A DNA stretch of 64,000 nt, from positions 310,001-374,000 of the forward strand of contig NZ_JAKCFA010000007.1 of NCBI RefSeq assembly GCF_024198215.1, written 5' to 3'. Position 1 is the first letter of the stretch. The number at the start of each line of letters is the position of its first letter. Shown piece by piece: positions 1 through 11,486 of the stretch. A program made the position numbers and the translations under genes. The notes beneath the pieces were generated by a model. That model had not been told where the DNA came from, did not search any database, and saw only the letters and a program-made list of their open reading frames with translations. This DNA comes from Myxococcus qinghaiensis. Its GTDB lineage: Bacteria > Myxococcota > Myxococcia > Myxococcales > Myxococcaceae.

Positions 1-1577
1 CCTGGCTGGAGCTGTTGCGGCCGTGGCTCCTGCCGGCCTGGTGCTGCGGCGTGCTGCTGCTGTCCGCCCGGATGCTCATCTCCTGGTACGCGGCCCAGCG
101 GCTGTCCCGACTGCACACCCAGGAGCCCGCGCCCGCCTGGCGTGAGGCCCTGGCCCAAGCGCTCTCGCGGCTGCGCCTGACGCGCCCCGTCCGACTGCTG
201 GCCTCCGCTCGCGTCGACGTGCCCCAGGTCATCGGCCTGTGGCGTCCGCTCATCCTCGTCCCCGCGGGTGCCATCGCCGGACTGACGCCCGCGCAGTTGG
301 AGGCGGTGCTCGCGCACGAACTCGCGCACATCCAACGGCACGACTACCTGGTCAACCTGCTCCAGGCGCTGGTGGAGACCTTCCTCTTCTACCACCCCGC
401 CGTCTGGTGGCTGTCGCACCGCATCCGCGAGGAGCGCGAGCACTGCGCGGATGACCTCGCCGTGCAGTCGTGCGGAGACGCCTTCCTCTATGCGCGCGCG
501 CTCGCTCACATCGAGCAGCTTCGCGCGCCGCCGTCCGCCCTGCTCGCGCTCGGCGCGGATGGAGGCTCGCTGCTCGGACGCATCCGCCGCCTGCTGGCCG
601 TGCCGGAGGCGCATGCCCCGCGCAGGTCCTGGCGCCTGGTCAGTGGACTGGGCGGCGCCGCGCTCGCCCTCGCGCTGGGCACCTCCCAGGTCCCCCTGCC
701 GGCCATGGCCGTTACGCCCGGCGCCCCCGACACCGTGTCCGCCGAGGCCACGCCTCCCCCGAGCCATGAGCAGGCCTTCGCGGCGGACGAGCCGCCCATC
801 CACCGGCCGCTCGTCGCGCCCCTGCCGCGCGTCCTGCCCGTCAACATCTCCTCCACCGTGGGCCGGCCGGCCCGTGCCACCGTCAAGGCTCCGCCGAAGA
901 AGGTGCGTGAGCCCGGCCCGCGCCCGCTGCTCATCCCGGACACGCAGAGCATCGTCCGCACGGAGCTGCCCCGGACGCCCTACTCGCTCGACGCTGAGCC
1001 GGCGACTCCCGCCATCGCCCTGGAGAGCGCGCCTGCCGCCCCCGTCCAGGTGGCCGAGGCCCCGCCCCAGGTGGAGCAGCCCCTCCCGACGCCGGTTCCC
1101 GTCGCCACCACGCCCAGACCCGCGCAAGACGGCGTCTTCACGCTCGGCCCCGGCATCACCCCGCCCCGCTTCCTGTCAGGGAGCCGGATGCACTTCGCGG
1201 ACCTGACCCAGCACATGCGCTCGCGCATGTCCGCCGTCCCCAAGGGCGCGGTCGTCACCCGCTGCACCATCACCGCCGAGGGCTCCGTCACCGACTGCAA
1301 GTCGCTCCAGGGGCTCTCCGGCCTGGAGGAGGGCGTCATCCGCGCGCTCACCACGTGGCGCTACGAGCCCGCGACGCTCGATGGCAAGCCCGTGCCCGTG
1401 CACTACGAGTTCGACATCTGGTTCACCAACGAGCCCGGTGGCGGCATGGACGAGCGGCGTCAGGTCGCCAGCGCGGACAAGCCGGGCAAGCGCGCGGACG
1501 GCGCCAACCAGAGCGCCTGCATCCTCTGCGCGAGCGTCTCCGCGTCCAGCCTGGCCACGCCGCCGCTGGGCTTCTGA
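1..1577 (+). CDS. M56-family (BlaR1-like) metallopeptidase with TonB-type C-terminus, 5' partial
   Basis: The frame is open to the window edge, so the start and probably the first membrane segments lie upstream; a TTG at 15 is only an internal codon. A membrane segment is followed by the M56 zinc-protease motif HELAH (nt 315-329) and a downstream EHCADD that supplies the third ligand. A second hydrophobic stretch (about nt 640-710) leads into a long Pro/Ala-rich linker. The last ~80 residues resemble a TonB C-terminal domain (CTITAEGSVTDC, then TTWRYEPA). Known BlaR1 proteins are membrane sensors that cleave a BlaI-type repressor; here the usual beta-lactam sensor is replaced by a TonB-like module. 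Such M56-TonB fusions are known in Gram-negatives, but their function is unclear. A BlaI-like regulator would be expected just upstream, outside the window. Confidence 0.82.
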   Translation, partial: WLELLRPWLLPAWCCGVLLLSARMLISWYAAQRLSRLHTQEPAPAWREALAQALSRLRLTRPVRLLASARVDVPQVIGLWRPLILVPAGAIAGLTPAQLEAVLAHELAHIQRHDYLVNLLQALVETFLFYHPAVWWLSHRIREEREHCADDLAVQSCGDAFLYARALAHIEQLRAPPSALLALGADGGSLLGRIRRLLAVPEAHAPRRSWRLVSGLGGAALALALGTSQVPLPAMAVTPGAPDTVSAEATPPPSHEQAFAADEPPIHRPLVAPLPRVLPVNISSTVGRPARATVKAPPKKVREPGPRPLLIPDTQSIVRTELPRTPYSLDAEPATPAIALESAPAAPVQVAEAPPQVEQPLPTPVPVATTPRPAQDGVFTLGPGITPPRFLSGSRMHFADLTQHMRSRMSAVPKGAVVTRCTITAEGSVTDCKSLQGLSGLEEGVIRALTTWRYEPATLDGKPVPVHYEFDIWFTNEPGGGMDERRQVASADKPGKRADGANQSACILCASVSASSLATPPLGF

Positions 1578-1616
1578 GCCTCACCCGCGAGTGACACCGG
1601 TGCGCGCGGGCTCGCC

Positions 1617-2719
<1,103 letters not shown>

Positions 2720-2723
<4 letters not shown>

Positions 2724-3433
2724 GGCCGGGCCTCGGGGCGCTCGGCGTACTTCAACTCCAACGCGCCGATGAGCGCCGCCGTGTCGAAGGGCTTGGAGAA
2801 GACCTCCACGCCCGCGCCCAGCGGAGTCAGGTCCGGCCACGCCGTCATGACGAAGGTGGGCAGGCCGGGGTAGCGCGCGCGCAGCCTCCGGAGCGTCTCG
2901 CCATCCGGCCCGCCGGGCATGCGCAGGTCCACCAGCGCCGCGAAGGGCGCCGCGCACGAGAGCAGGTCCGCGTCCAGCACCGATGCCACCGTCACACACG
3001 AGAAGCCCCGCGCGCGCAGCACCTCGGAGAGGTTGTCGCTCAGCGCCGGGTCATCCTCCGCCACCACCACCAGCCCGTCTCTCCGCGCGCTGGCCAGCAG
3101 GCCCATCAACATGGAGATGGGCACCGGCTTGGGCAACACCGCGAGCAGGCCCTCCCGCCGCGCCGTCTCCAAGTCGTCCTCGCGGGGATAGGCCGTCATC
3201 ACCACGGCGGCCAGGCCCGGGTCCACCCGCCGGATGCGCCGCACCGCGTCCGCGCCGCTCATGCCAGGCATGCGCATGTCCGTCACCAGCGCGTCGAAGC
3301 GCGTGGTGGCCACTTCGCGCAGCGCCTCGTCACCGGAGACGACGATGGTGGCCTGGTGGCCCTCGTCCCGGAGGATCTCCGCCAGGTTCTCCGCCAGCGC
3401 CCGGTTGTCATCCAGCAGGAGGTAGCGGCGCAT
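2720..3433 (-). CDS. Double-receiver response regulator of globin-coupled kinase
   Basis: The 237-residue protein consists of two receiver domains in tandem (residues 3-115 and 120-232) with no DNA-binding or enzymatic output. Phospho-acceptors are D52 (VTDMRMPG) and D169 (LVDLRMPGG), with lysines in LPKPVP and FSKPFD. As I recall it, the partner of the Anaeromyxobacter globin kinase AfGcHK also has two receivers with acceptors D52 and D169, which is the same numbering. An AGGAGG ribosome site 7 bases before the ATG lies inside the 3' end of the kinase gene (26-base overlap), and the stop overlaps the next start. It likely works as a phosphate shuttle or sink between the globin kinase and the receiver-kinase downstream. 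Confidence 0.88.
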
Positions 3434-4601
3434 GCGGGCCCTCCTCGGGCGTGCTGGGAAGCTGAATCACGAAGCGGGCCCCGGCCCCGGCGCGCGGCGC
3501 GTAGGTGATGGTGCCGCCATGACGCTCCAGGATGCGCCGGACGAGCGGCAGGCCCAGGCCGATGCCGCGGGCCTTCGTCGTCATCAGCGGCTCGAAGAGG
3601 CGCCCCCGGATGACGTCGCTGACGCCCGGCCCCGAGTCCTCCAGCACCAGCTCCACCCCACCGGACTCGCGCGTGGCGCCGATGAGCGTCACCTCGCCAC
3701 CCGACTCCTCCAGCGCCTGCACCGCGTTCTCCAGGAGATTGACGAACACCTGGCGCAGCTGTCCGGCGTCTCCATGCACCGGCGGCAGCGCCACCAGCCC
3801 CTCCGCGCTGACGCGGACCACCTCCGGACAGGCCACGGCCTTGAGGGCCTCCTGCCAGACCTCGTCCAGCCAGACCTCCTGGTGTTGCAGCGGCCGGTCC
3901 CGAATCATGTCCAGCAGGTCGGACACGATGTGGTTGGCGATGCCCACCTGCTCGCCGATGCGGTCCAGGTGCTTCGTCGTGCGCTCGTCAATCGACGGGC
4001 CCGCGCGGCTGCGCAGGATGTAGAGCGAGGTCTCGATGACGCCCAGCGGGTTGCGCAGCTCGTGGCCGATGGAGCCCACCAACTGGCCGAAGGTCGCGAG
4101 GCGCTCGTGCTTCGCCTGCTGCGCGAGCAGGTCCTCGCGGTAGGTGTGGAGCATGATGGCCAGCTCCAGGTCCAGGATGCGCCCCAGCCCCGCGCGGGCG
4201 CTGTGGAGCGTCTCCGGCTGGTCCAGGTACGCCGAGTCGATGATGGCGTTGAGCTCCTGGCGCAGCACGTTCATCGCGCCGAACATGTAGTGCTGCGGCA
4301 AAGAGATTCGCACGTGCATCCGGCCGATGCGGCAGCGCAGGGCGAAGTACGCCTCGTCCCACGGGCCTCGCAGGAGCTGGTCCATCCACACCTGCAATGT
4401 GCCGCGCAGGTGCCCCACCTGACTCTCGCCGCCCTCCAGGGCCCGCCGCGCGCCCTCGTGCTCCAGGATGCGGTCGTAGAAGACGCGAGCGATGCGGGGG
4501 AAATGCGGGTGCGCGATGGCGTGGAGGCCGACGAGTGACTGCTCGTCCCGCGCTCCAAAGCCCACGTACCGCTTCAGCTCCTCGAACAAGGTTTCCGCCA
4601 T
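3408..4601 (-). CDS. Globin-coupled haem histidine kinase (AfGcHK-like)
   Basis: The 397-residue cytosolic protein has a globin-coupled sensor domain (residues 1-160) joined to HisKA and HATPase domains. Visible landmarks are Y42 (VFYDRIL), the likely proximal haem ligand H96 (IGRMHVRIS), and the phospho-acceptor H180 ([11 protein letters not shown]), with GIGLGLPL in the ATPase. As I remember them, the corresponding residues of AfGcHK from Anaeromyxobacter are Y45, H99 and H183; all three differ by a constant 3, which also supports the start chosen at 4601. In that family O2, CO or hydroxide binding to Fe(III)/Fe(II) haem changes autophosphorylation. No good ribosome site precedes this start. 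It heads a three-gene operon read leftward. Confidence 0.88.
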   Translation of the reverse strand: MAETLFEELKRYVGFGARDEQSLVGLHAIAHPHFPRIARVFYDRILEHEGARRALEGGESQVGHLRGTLQVWMDQLLRGPWDEAYFALRCRIGRMHVRISLPQHYMFGAMNVLRQELNAIIDSAYLDQPETLHSARAGLGRILDLELAIMLHTYREDLLAQQAKHERLATFGQLVGSIGHELRNPLGVIETSLYILRSRAGPSIDERTTKHLDRIGEQVGIANHIVSDLLDMIRDRPLQHQEVWLDEVWQEALKAVACPEVVRVSAEGLVALPPVHGDAGQLRQVFVNLLENAVQALEESGGEVTLIGATRESGGVELVLEDSGPGVSDVIRGRLFEPLMTTKARGIGLGLPLVRRILERHGGTITYAPRAGAGARFVIQLPSTPEEGPHAPLPPAG

Positions 4602-4694
4602 GGTTTCAGGGCCCGAGATTAACCGCTCGCCCCGCTTCGCAGGAGGAACTCCGCAGCAAGCACCAGGCCAGCCCCATGGAGGTAAACCGGCCCC

Positions 4695-4717
4695 GGTGCG
4701 CGCAAGAAATGCGCACC
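4695..4717. promoter_or_regulatory. Inverted repeat GGTGCGC / GCGCACC
   Basis: Two perfect 7-base arms flank a 9-base spacer, with another TGCGC about 20 bases further on (4738). It sits between the stop of the SRPBCC gene and the start of the globin kinase (both minus strand), about 95-115 bases before the kinase ATG. It could be an operator of the kinase operon or the terminator of the gene before it; no T-run follows. Confidence 0.25.
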
Positions 4718-4800
4718 CGCCGCCCCGGGGACGGGAGTGCGCAAATCCTGCGGGAGTGGGCATGGCGACCCGGCCGGCCGCCCTCCCTCCGAGCGTGGCG

Positions 4801-5982
4801 TCAGTGCGTCAGCGACTGTCGGCCGCGCCCTGTCGACAGGGACTCGCGCGTCACCGTCTCGCGCCCCGTGGCCTTGCCGCGCTCCAGCAGGGACTTCAGG
4901 CGCAGCAGGTCATCGTCCATCTGCCGCTTCGGGTCCACGCCCAGCATGCGCGCGAAGGCATGGCCGATGGCGCCCGCGGGCGGGTTGTATGAGAGGCGGA
5001 TGTCCACCCGCGTGCCACCCTTCGGCGTGGGCTCGAAGTGGATGACGCCCGCGTTCTCCACGGACGTGCCCTGCACGCTCTTCCAGGCGAGCAGCTTGCC
5101 GGGCACGCGCTGCGTGACGATGGCCTGCCATTCGAAGTGGAGGCCCGCGGGGCCCTTCACCTTCCAGTGCGAGCGGCCCTCGGTGTCGACGCGAATCTCA
5201 TCCACGTGCGTCATGAAGCGCGGGAAGTTCTGCATCGCGTCCCAGAAGGCGAAGACCTCCTCCACCGGCGCGTTCACCGTGATGTCCTTGTGCAGCGTCA
5301 TCGCGCGAGGTCCCACACCGATGCCGGTGAGCCGCCTCAGGTCCAGGTTGCTGAGCGCGCGCAGCCCCAGCACCAGGCTTCCCGCGCCGAGCAGTCCCCC
5401 GAGGATTCCGCGCCGCTGGATGGCCCCCGACGCGAGCGACAAGGCCCCGAGCGCGCCGAAGAACCGCGCGGAGGGAGACCAGTGCGCCGGGCCGAAGGTC
5501 CGCGACGGTCCCCCGCGCGCGAGCCCGCCTTGAAGCTCGGACCGACGCGCTGAGTCCGCGAAGGGCAGCAGCCGATTCTCCACGCCGCGCACGCCGCGCA
5601 CGCGCCGGATGAACGGCACCACGCGCTTGAATTCGTCGAGCAGGATGGAGCCCTCCAGCGTCACCACGCCATCGCGCGCGGCCACCTTCACGGAGCCGGG
5701 ATGCGAGCACACGCGACCCAGCGCGGAGCGGACGCGCTCGGCGAGCGTCACGTCATCCACCGTCTCGGAGCGGAACCGGCCGATGGACTCCAGGAACAGG
5801 CCCCGCGAGCGCTGGGCCAGGTCCCGCTTCACGACGCCCGCCGCGCTTCCGGCTTCGTGGGCGGCGTGCACCGCCTTGCCTTGCAGGTGGGACCTGCGCC
5901 ACCGACCACTGCGAGGATCCGTCCAGTACATCAACCCCACGCCCACCCCCAGCCCCCCGAGCCCCCAAATGGCTGCCTTCAT
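4801..5982 (-). CDS. BON- and SRPBCC-domain membrane protein
   Basis: The 393-residue protein begins with a Gly-rich membrane segment (residues 3-20, ending WTDP), then a BON-type domain (about 65-130, with a stretch reading [16 protein letters not shown]), a second hydrophobic region (about 165-205), and a C-terminal SRPBCC/polyketide-cyclase-like domain (about 220-365). BON domains bind membranes or periplasmic partners; SRPBCC folds hold hydrophobic ligands. This combination is common in proteobacterial stress loci, with no fixed function. The ATG at 5982 was chosen because AGGAGG lies 7 bases upstream and the membrane segment follows at once. It is divergent from the small proline-rich gene. 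Confidence 0.75.
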   Translation of the reverse strand: MKAAIWGLGGLGVGVGLMYWTDPRSGRWRRSHLQGKAVHAAHEAGSAAGVVKRDLAQRSRGLFLESIGRFRSETVDDVTLAERVRSALGRVCSHPGSVKVAARDGVVTLEGSILLDEFKRVVPFIRRVRGVRGVENRLLPFADSARRSELQGGLARGGPSRTFGPAHWSPSARFFGALGALSLASGAIQRRGILGGLLGAGSLVLGLRALSNLDLRRLTGIGVGPRAMTLHKDITVNAPVEEVFAFWDAMQNFPRFMTHVDEIRVDTEGRSHWKVKGPAGLHFEWQAIVTQRVPGKLLAWKSVQGTSVENAGVIHFEPTPKGGTRVDIRLSYNPPAGAIGHAFARMLGVDPKRQMDDDLLRLKSLLERGKATGRETVTRESLSTGRGRQSLTH

Positions 5983-6215
5983 TTCGTGCCTCCTGTCCGG
6001 TTTTCGATGAGCCCCATCGGGGGAAGGTGAAGGCGCTCGTGCCGCGGTGCAGCAGCCACGGGCCGGCGGCTCCAGGCCCCGAGGGGATGCTCGCCACCCA
6101 TGAGCCCCTGAGGGCACAAGGCCCCGCCTGGGACCTGTTCGGGGCGGTGCCCGCCTGCCCGGGCGTGCACAGGTTGAGCGGGCGGATAGACGACCTCTTC
6201 AGGAGCACGCCACGC

Positions 6216-6503
6216 ATGCCGACGCAGCAACCGCCGATTCCCGGAACGCCCACGCCGCTGCCGCCCACGCGCGAGCCGACGCCCAACAACCCGGTGAAGG
6301 AGCCCGACCCGCAAACGCCCCAGCGTGAGCCGCCAGTCAGGCAGCCGCCCGAGGAGGAGCCTCCTCAGCGCAATCCTCCCGAAATCGAGCCGCCGCTCCC
6401 GCCGGACATCACCCCGCCGGGCATCCACGACCCGCCAGCGCCAGGACAGCCGGGGGGCATGCCCACCATCATCGCGGGCGACGCCGGCGAGCAGCCTTCC
6501 TGA
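6216..6503 (+). CDS. Small proline-rich protein, unknown function
   Basis: The predicted protein has 95 residues, about a third of them proline, with acidic repeats (PPEEEPP, PPEIEPP, PPDITPP) and a short C-terminal tail reading GGMPTIIAGDAGEQPS. There is no signal peptide or membrane segment. An AGGAG lies 10 bases before the ATG at 6216. The composition suggests an extended, disordered protein. It could be a chance frame in GC-rich DNA, but the ribosome site, the regular PxxP pattern and the stop-free frame favour a gene. It lies between the divergent SRPBCC gene and the phosphoribosyltransferase. Confidence 0.55.
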   Translation: MPTQQPPIPGTPTPLPPTREPTPNNPVKEPDPQTPQREPPVRQPPEEEPPQRNPPEIEPPLPPDITPPGIHDPPAPGQPGGMPTIIAGDAGEQPS

Positions 6504-6578
6504 GCGCCAGGCAACCGTCCTGCCGGGAGTCCCTCGCGAAGGCGCTCCCGACGGGCGGACCTCGGAGGGCCTTGCCCT

Positions 6579-6595
6579 CGCTCGTCCGACGAGCG
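6579..6595. promoter_or_regulatory. 17-bp palindrome CGCTCGTC-C-GACGAGCG
   Basis: Two perfect 8-base arms around a single central base lie 76 bases after the proline-rich gene and 90 bases before the phosphoribosyltransferase. It could be an operator of the latter or a stem-loop terminator of the former. No T-run is present. Confidence 0.3.
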
Positions 6596-6685
6596 GTGAG
6601 CGGGGCAGGCCGATTCTTCCCGCGTGCTGCATGGCCAGTTTCAGCGGGAGAGGTACGCCAGGAGGCAGCCGACAAGGAGCTTCAC

Positions 6686-7369
6686 ATGCAAGGCCCTGCG
6701 TTCCAGGACCGCTTCACGGCGGGTCGAGTCCTCGCGGAGCATCTCGCGCATCATGGCCATCGCCCGAACACCCGGGTGCTGGCCCTGCCGCGCGGCGGCG
6801 TCCCCGTGGGCTACGAGGTAGCACGCATGCTGGGCGCGCCCCTGGATGTGTTCATCGTCCGCAAGCTGGGGACTCCCGGTCACGAGGAGCTCGCGATGGG
6901 CGCCATCGCCACCGGCGGCGTGCGCGTGCTCAACCCCGAGGTGATTGCCGAGGCGGGCATCCTCCCGGAGGATCTCGACGAGGTGGCCGAGCGAGAGGGC
7001 CAGGAGCTGCGGCGCCGCGAGGCCCACTACCGCCAGGGCAGGCCCGCGCTGGACGTGCGCGGACGCAACGTCATCCTCGTGGACGACGGACTCGCCACCG
7101 GCTCCTCCATGCGCGCGGCGGTGACGGCGCTCCGTGAGCTGGGTCCGGCTCGCATCATCGTCGCCGTGCCCGTGGCGCCGCTGGAGACGTGCGAGTCCAT
7201 TGAAGCGCTGGCGGACGAGACGGTGTGCGCGCGGACCCCGGAGCCGTTCTTCGCGGTGGGCCTCTGGTATCGACAGTTCGAGCAGACCTCCGATGAGGAG
7301 GTGCGCGCCCTGCTGGAGCGCGCGGCGCGCGAGTCGGGGATGCACCTGGAGCAGCCGGGTCTGCCGTGA
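6686..7369 (+). CDS. Phosphoribosyltransferase-family protein
   Basis: The 227-residue protein has a type I phosphoribosyltransferase fold. The PRPP-binding signature VILVDDGLATGSS is centred near residue 135, and LALPRGGVPVG near residue 35 matches the N-terminal loop of the family. It resembles the stand-alone 'predicted phosphoribosyltransferase' group (COG1926-like) rather than a named purine or pyrimidine enzyme, so the base substrate is unknown. The ATG at 6686 follows AAGGAG by 7 bases. The long hood region (residues 60-115, rich in Glu/Arg) is typical of that group. It stands alone, with a palindrome upstream and a sensor kinase 119 bases downstream. Confidence 0.82.
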   Translation: MQGPAFQDRFTAGRVLAEHLAHHGHRPNTRVLALPRGGVPVGYEVARMLGAPLDVFIVRKLGTPGHEELAMGAIATGGVRVLNPEVIAEAGILPEDLDEVAEREGQELRRREAHYRQGRPALDVRGRNVILVDDGLATGSSMRAAVTALRELGPARIIVAVPVAPLETCESIEALADETVCARTPEPFFAVGLWYRQFEQTSDEEVRALLERAARESGMHLEQPGLP

Positions 7370-7488
7370 GCCTGGCGGGCGCGGAGGACCCGCCCCCTTG
7401 CTCACCGAACGACGGAGGCACCTGTCCCCAGGCCTGGCGGCGCGGTGCCGAGCGCGATTCCGGTTAGGCTCGCGCTCCTCACACCCCC

Positions 7489-9608
7489 ATGCACGAGTTC
7501 CCCACCCGTCGTCAGATGCTGCTGGCCGTCCTCATGGCCACCGCGCTCGCCGCCCTCATCGAATGGGCGTGGGCCAGCGCGGATGCGGCGAGTCCCCTGC
7601 CCCGTGTCCTCTCCACCGCGGCCCTGGTGCTGACGTGCGCCGGCACGCCCGCGCTGCTGCTCGCGCACGCCCGGGAACGCACCCGCCGCGAGCGCGACGC
7701 CGCCCTGCGCAGCGCCGGTGACTCCAGCGCCCTGCGCGACGCCATCATGGACGTCACGCCCGTGGGCTTCGCCTTCTTCGACCGCAACCTGCGCTACATC
7801 CACGTCAACGCGGCCCTCGCCGCCATGAACGGCCTGCCCGCGGGCGGACACCTGGGCCGCCATGTGTCTGAGGTGATGCCGGCGCTGGGGCGGATGCTCG
7901 CGCCGCGGCTCCAACGCGCGCTGGAGACGGATGCGCCCGTCCAGGACACCTGCCTGGAGGTAGAGACTCCCGCCGCGCCGGGCGAACCCCGCTTCTGGTT
8001 CGGCAGCTACTCGCGCGTGCGCGGCACCGGCGGCGAGGTGCTCGGCGTCATCGCCGCGCTCTCGGAGCTGACCGAGCGCATGCGCGCGGAGCAGAGCCTC
8101 CAGGAGCACGAGGGCCTCCTCGATGTGCTCACGCGCTCGCTGCCCGACTACCTGTGGGGCGGCAAGCTGCGCGACGGCGCGCTGCGCGACTTCTACTGCA
8201 CGCCCGTCATCGAGCGCACCACGGGCTACCCCGCCTCGGCCTTCGTCGAGCCCGGCCCCGGCGGAGGCCCGCCACCTCTGTGGGCGGAGATGATCCACCC
8301 CGAGGACCGCGCTCGCTACCGCGCCCGAATCGAATCGCTCGCGCCCGGCTCCGAGGTGGAGCTGGAGCACCGCCTCATCTGCGCCGACGGCCGCGTGCGC
8401 TGGGTGCGCAGCCGCGCGGCGGCCTCCGCGAAGGACAGCCAGGGCGAGCTGCACGTGGGCTGCGTCGTCACCGACATCACCGACCGCTACCTCGCGGACG
8501 AGCTGCGCCAGCGGCTCCACGAGAGCTTCCGTCGCTCCGCCCAGGAGTGGCGCCGCACGTTCGACGCCGTCACCTCGCCGCTCGTCGTGCTCGGCGCGGA
8601 CGGCACCATCCAGCGCCTCAACGCCGCCGCGTGCATCCTCTTCGGCGGGTTGGACCCGTCCGGGCAGCCCCTGTCCACCGTCGCCACCGAGCCGCCGTGG
8701 TCCAGCACGCTGCCGCTGGTGGAGGAGTTGCGCCGCACGCATGGCAGCCTCACCCGCGAGGTGAAGGACCCGCGGTCGCGGCGCACGTGGGAGCTGTCCG
8801 CCGCGTGGGTGGACGAAGTGGGCGGCGAGGACTCGCGCATCATCGTCGTCGCCACCGAGGTGACGCGCCTGCTGGAGCTGCAGGCCAGCCTGCGCCGCAG
8901 CGAGACGATGGCCGCGATGGGCGCCATCGTCGCGGGCGTGGCCCACGAAGTCAGAAACCCCCTCTTCTCCATCTCCGCCGTGGTGGACGCGGTGGAGGCC
9001 ACCGTCGGAGCCCGCGCGGAGCTGGCCCCCTACCTGGACGTGCTGCGCGGAGAGGTGCGTCGCCTCAACCACCTCACCCAGGAGCTGTTCGAGTATGGCC
9101 GCCCCACCCGGGGCGAGTGGGTGGAGGGCCCCGTGCGGCCCGTCGTCGAGGAGGCGCTGGATGCGTGCGCGCTCACCGGAGAGCAGTCCCGCGTGACGGT
9201 GACTCGGACGCTCGAGGAGGCCCTGCCGCCGGTGCGCATGGACTCGCGGCGGCTGTTCCATGTCTTCCGCAACGTGGTGGAGAACGCCGTGCAGCACTCG
9301 CCCGCGGGCACGAGCGTGAAGGTGGCCACCGCGCAGTTGGAAGAAGAGGGCCGCGCCTGGGTGCGGTGCACCGTGAGGGACGGCGGGCCGGGCTTTCGCG
9401 AGGAGGACCTGCCCCACGTCTTCGAGCCCTTCTTCAGCAAGCGACGGGGCGGCACGGGACTGGGCTTGTCCATCGTCCAGCGAATCCTCGAGGAACATCA
9501 GGGCGTCATTCGCCTGCGCAACCATCCGGAGGGTGGCGCTGAAGTCACACTGCTGCTACCAGCCGTGTCCTCGCCTTCCGTCAGCATGCACCTGGACTCA
9601 CTCGCCTC

Positions 9609-9612
<4 letters not shown>
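7489..9612 (+). CDS. Membrane PAS-domain sensor histidine kinase
   Basis: The 707-residue protein has two N-terminal membrane segments (about residues 9-25 and 38-58), then three PAS-like domains (about 80-200, 210-350 and 360-470), HisKA with H486 in VAHEVRNPLF, and a HATPase ending in GTGLGLSIV. The short loop between the membrane segments means most sensing should be cytosolic through PAS. The stop overlaps the next start by four bases (ATGA), so kinase and NtrC-type regulator are translationally coupled and almost certainly a cognate pair. The second PAS has the PAS-fold-3 style (MIHPEDRARY). The ligand is unknown. Confidence 0.9.
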
Positions 9613-10970
<1,358 letters not shown>

Positions 10971-11050
10971 TCTGGAAAAACCCGCCTCTGCTGGAAGGGG
11001 GTGGGCTCGCAAGTGCTGGAAAACTCGGTGAGGCCGGGTGAAATGGACCC

Positions 11051-11067
11051 CTGGCCCCTGACTTGCT
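11051..11067 (+). promoter_or_regulatory. Sigma-54-like -24/-12 element
   Basis: CTGGCCCCTGACTTGCT has GG and GC exactly 12 bases apart and fits the consensus YTGGCACGRNNNTTGCW at most positions (CTGGC and TTGCT intact). It predicts transcription starting near 11078, two bases before the GTG of the receiver gene. The nearest upstream gene encodes a sigma-54 activator. This was read by eye; chance matches occur in GC-rich DNA. Confidence 0.45.
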
Positions 11068-11079
11068 CACGGCCCGCGC

Positions 11080-11454
11080 GTGTCCCAGAACCTCCTCATC
11101 GTCGACGACGAATCCGCGCTGTGCTGGGTGCTGGGTCAGTTCTTCGCGAGCGCGGGGTATCGCGTGGACTCGGCGCAGGCGCTGGATGAAGCGCTGGGGC
11201 TGATGACGACGGGCCGCTACGACCTGGTCATCAGCGACTTGCGGTTGAGCGGCACCCAATCCGAGGAAGGGCTGGTGCTGGCGGATTTCGTGCGCCGCTT
11301 CACGCCGGACACGCGGGTGGTGTTGCTCACGGCGTTCGCCTCGCCGGAGCTGACGGCGCGGGCCCGGGAGCTGGGGGTGGACCTGGTCCTCCCCAAGCCG
11401 CAGCCCCTGCCCTCGCTGGCGCTCCACGTCTCCCAATTGTTGGCGGCACGTTGA
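11080..11454 (+). CDS. Stand-alone receiver-domain response regulator
   Basis: The 124-residue protein is a single receiver domain with acidic pocket IVDDES, acceptor D53 (VISDLRLSG) and lysine in LVLPKPQP. It has no output domain, so it probably acts through protein contact, as CheY-like regulators do. GTG at 11080 is the only start that keeps the first beta strand, yet no Shine-Dalgarno sequence precedes it, and a sigma-54-like promoter would start the mRNA about two bases earlier, so the transcript could be nearly leaderless. The OmpA-family gene follows within 35 bases. Confidence 0.85.
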   Translation: MSQNLLIVDDESALCWVLGQFFASAGYRVDSAQALDEALGLMTTGRYDLVISDLRLSGTQSEEGLVLADFVRRFTPDTRVVLLTAFASPELTARARELGVDLVLPKPQPLPSLALHVSQLLAAR

Positions 11455-11486
11455 TGTGGCCCGGGCCCTTCTGGCACCGTCGGGCC

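Noticed and set aside
7373-7450. Two similar GCCTGGCGG(G)CGCGG stretches between the phosphoribosyltransferase and the kinase
   Set aside because: Short, imperfect and GC-rich; no plausible function beyond chance.
7402-9525. Long antisense frame opposite the PAS kinase (also 15009-17138 and 41255-43696 opposite other large genes)
   Set aside because: These are shadow frames of GC-rich coding DNA. The genes on the opposite strand have clear domains and the frames do not.
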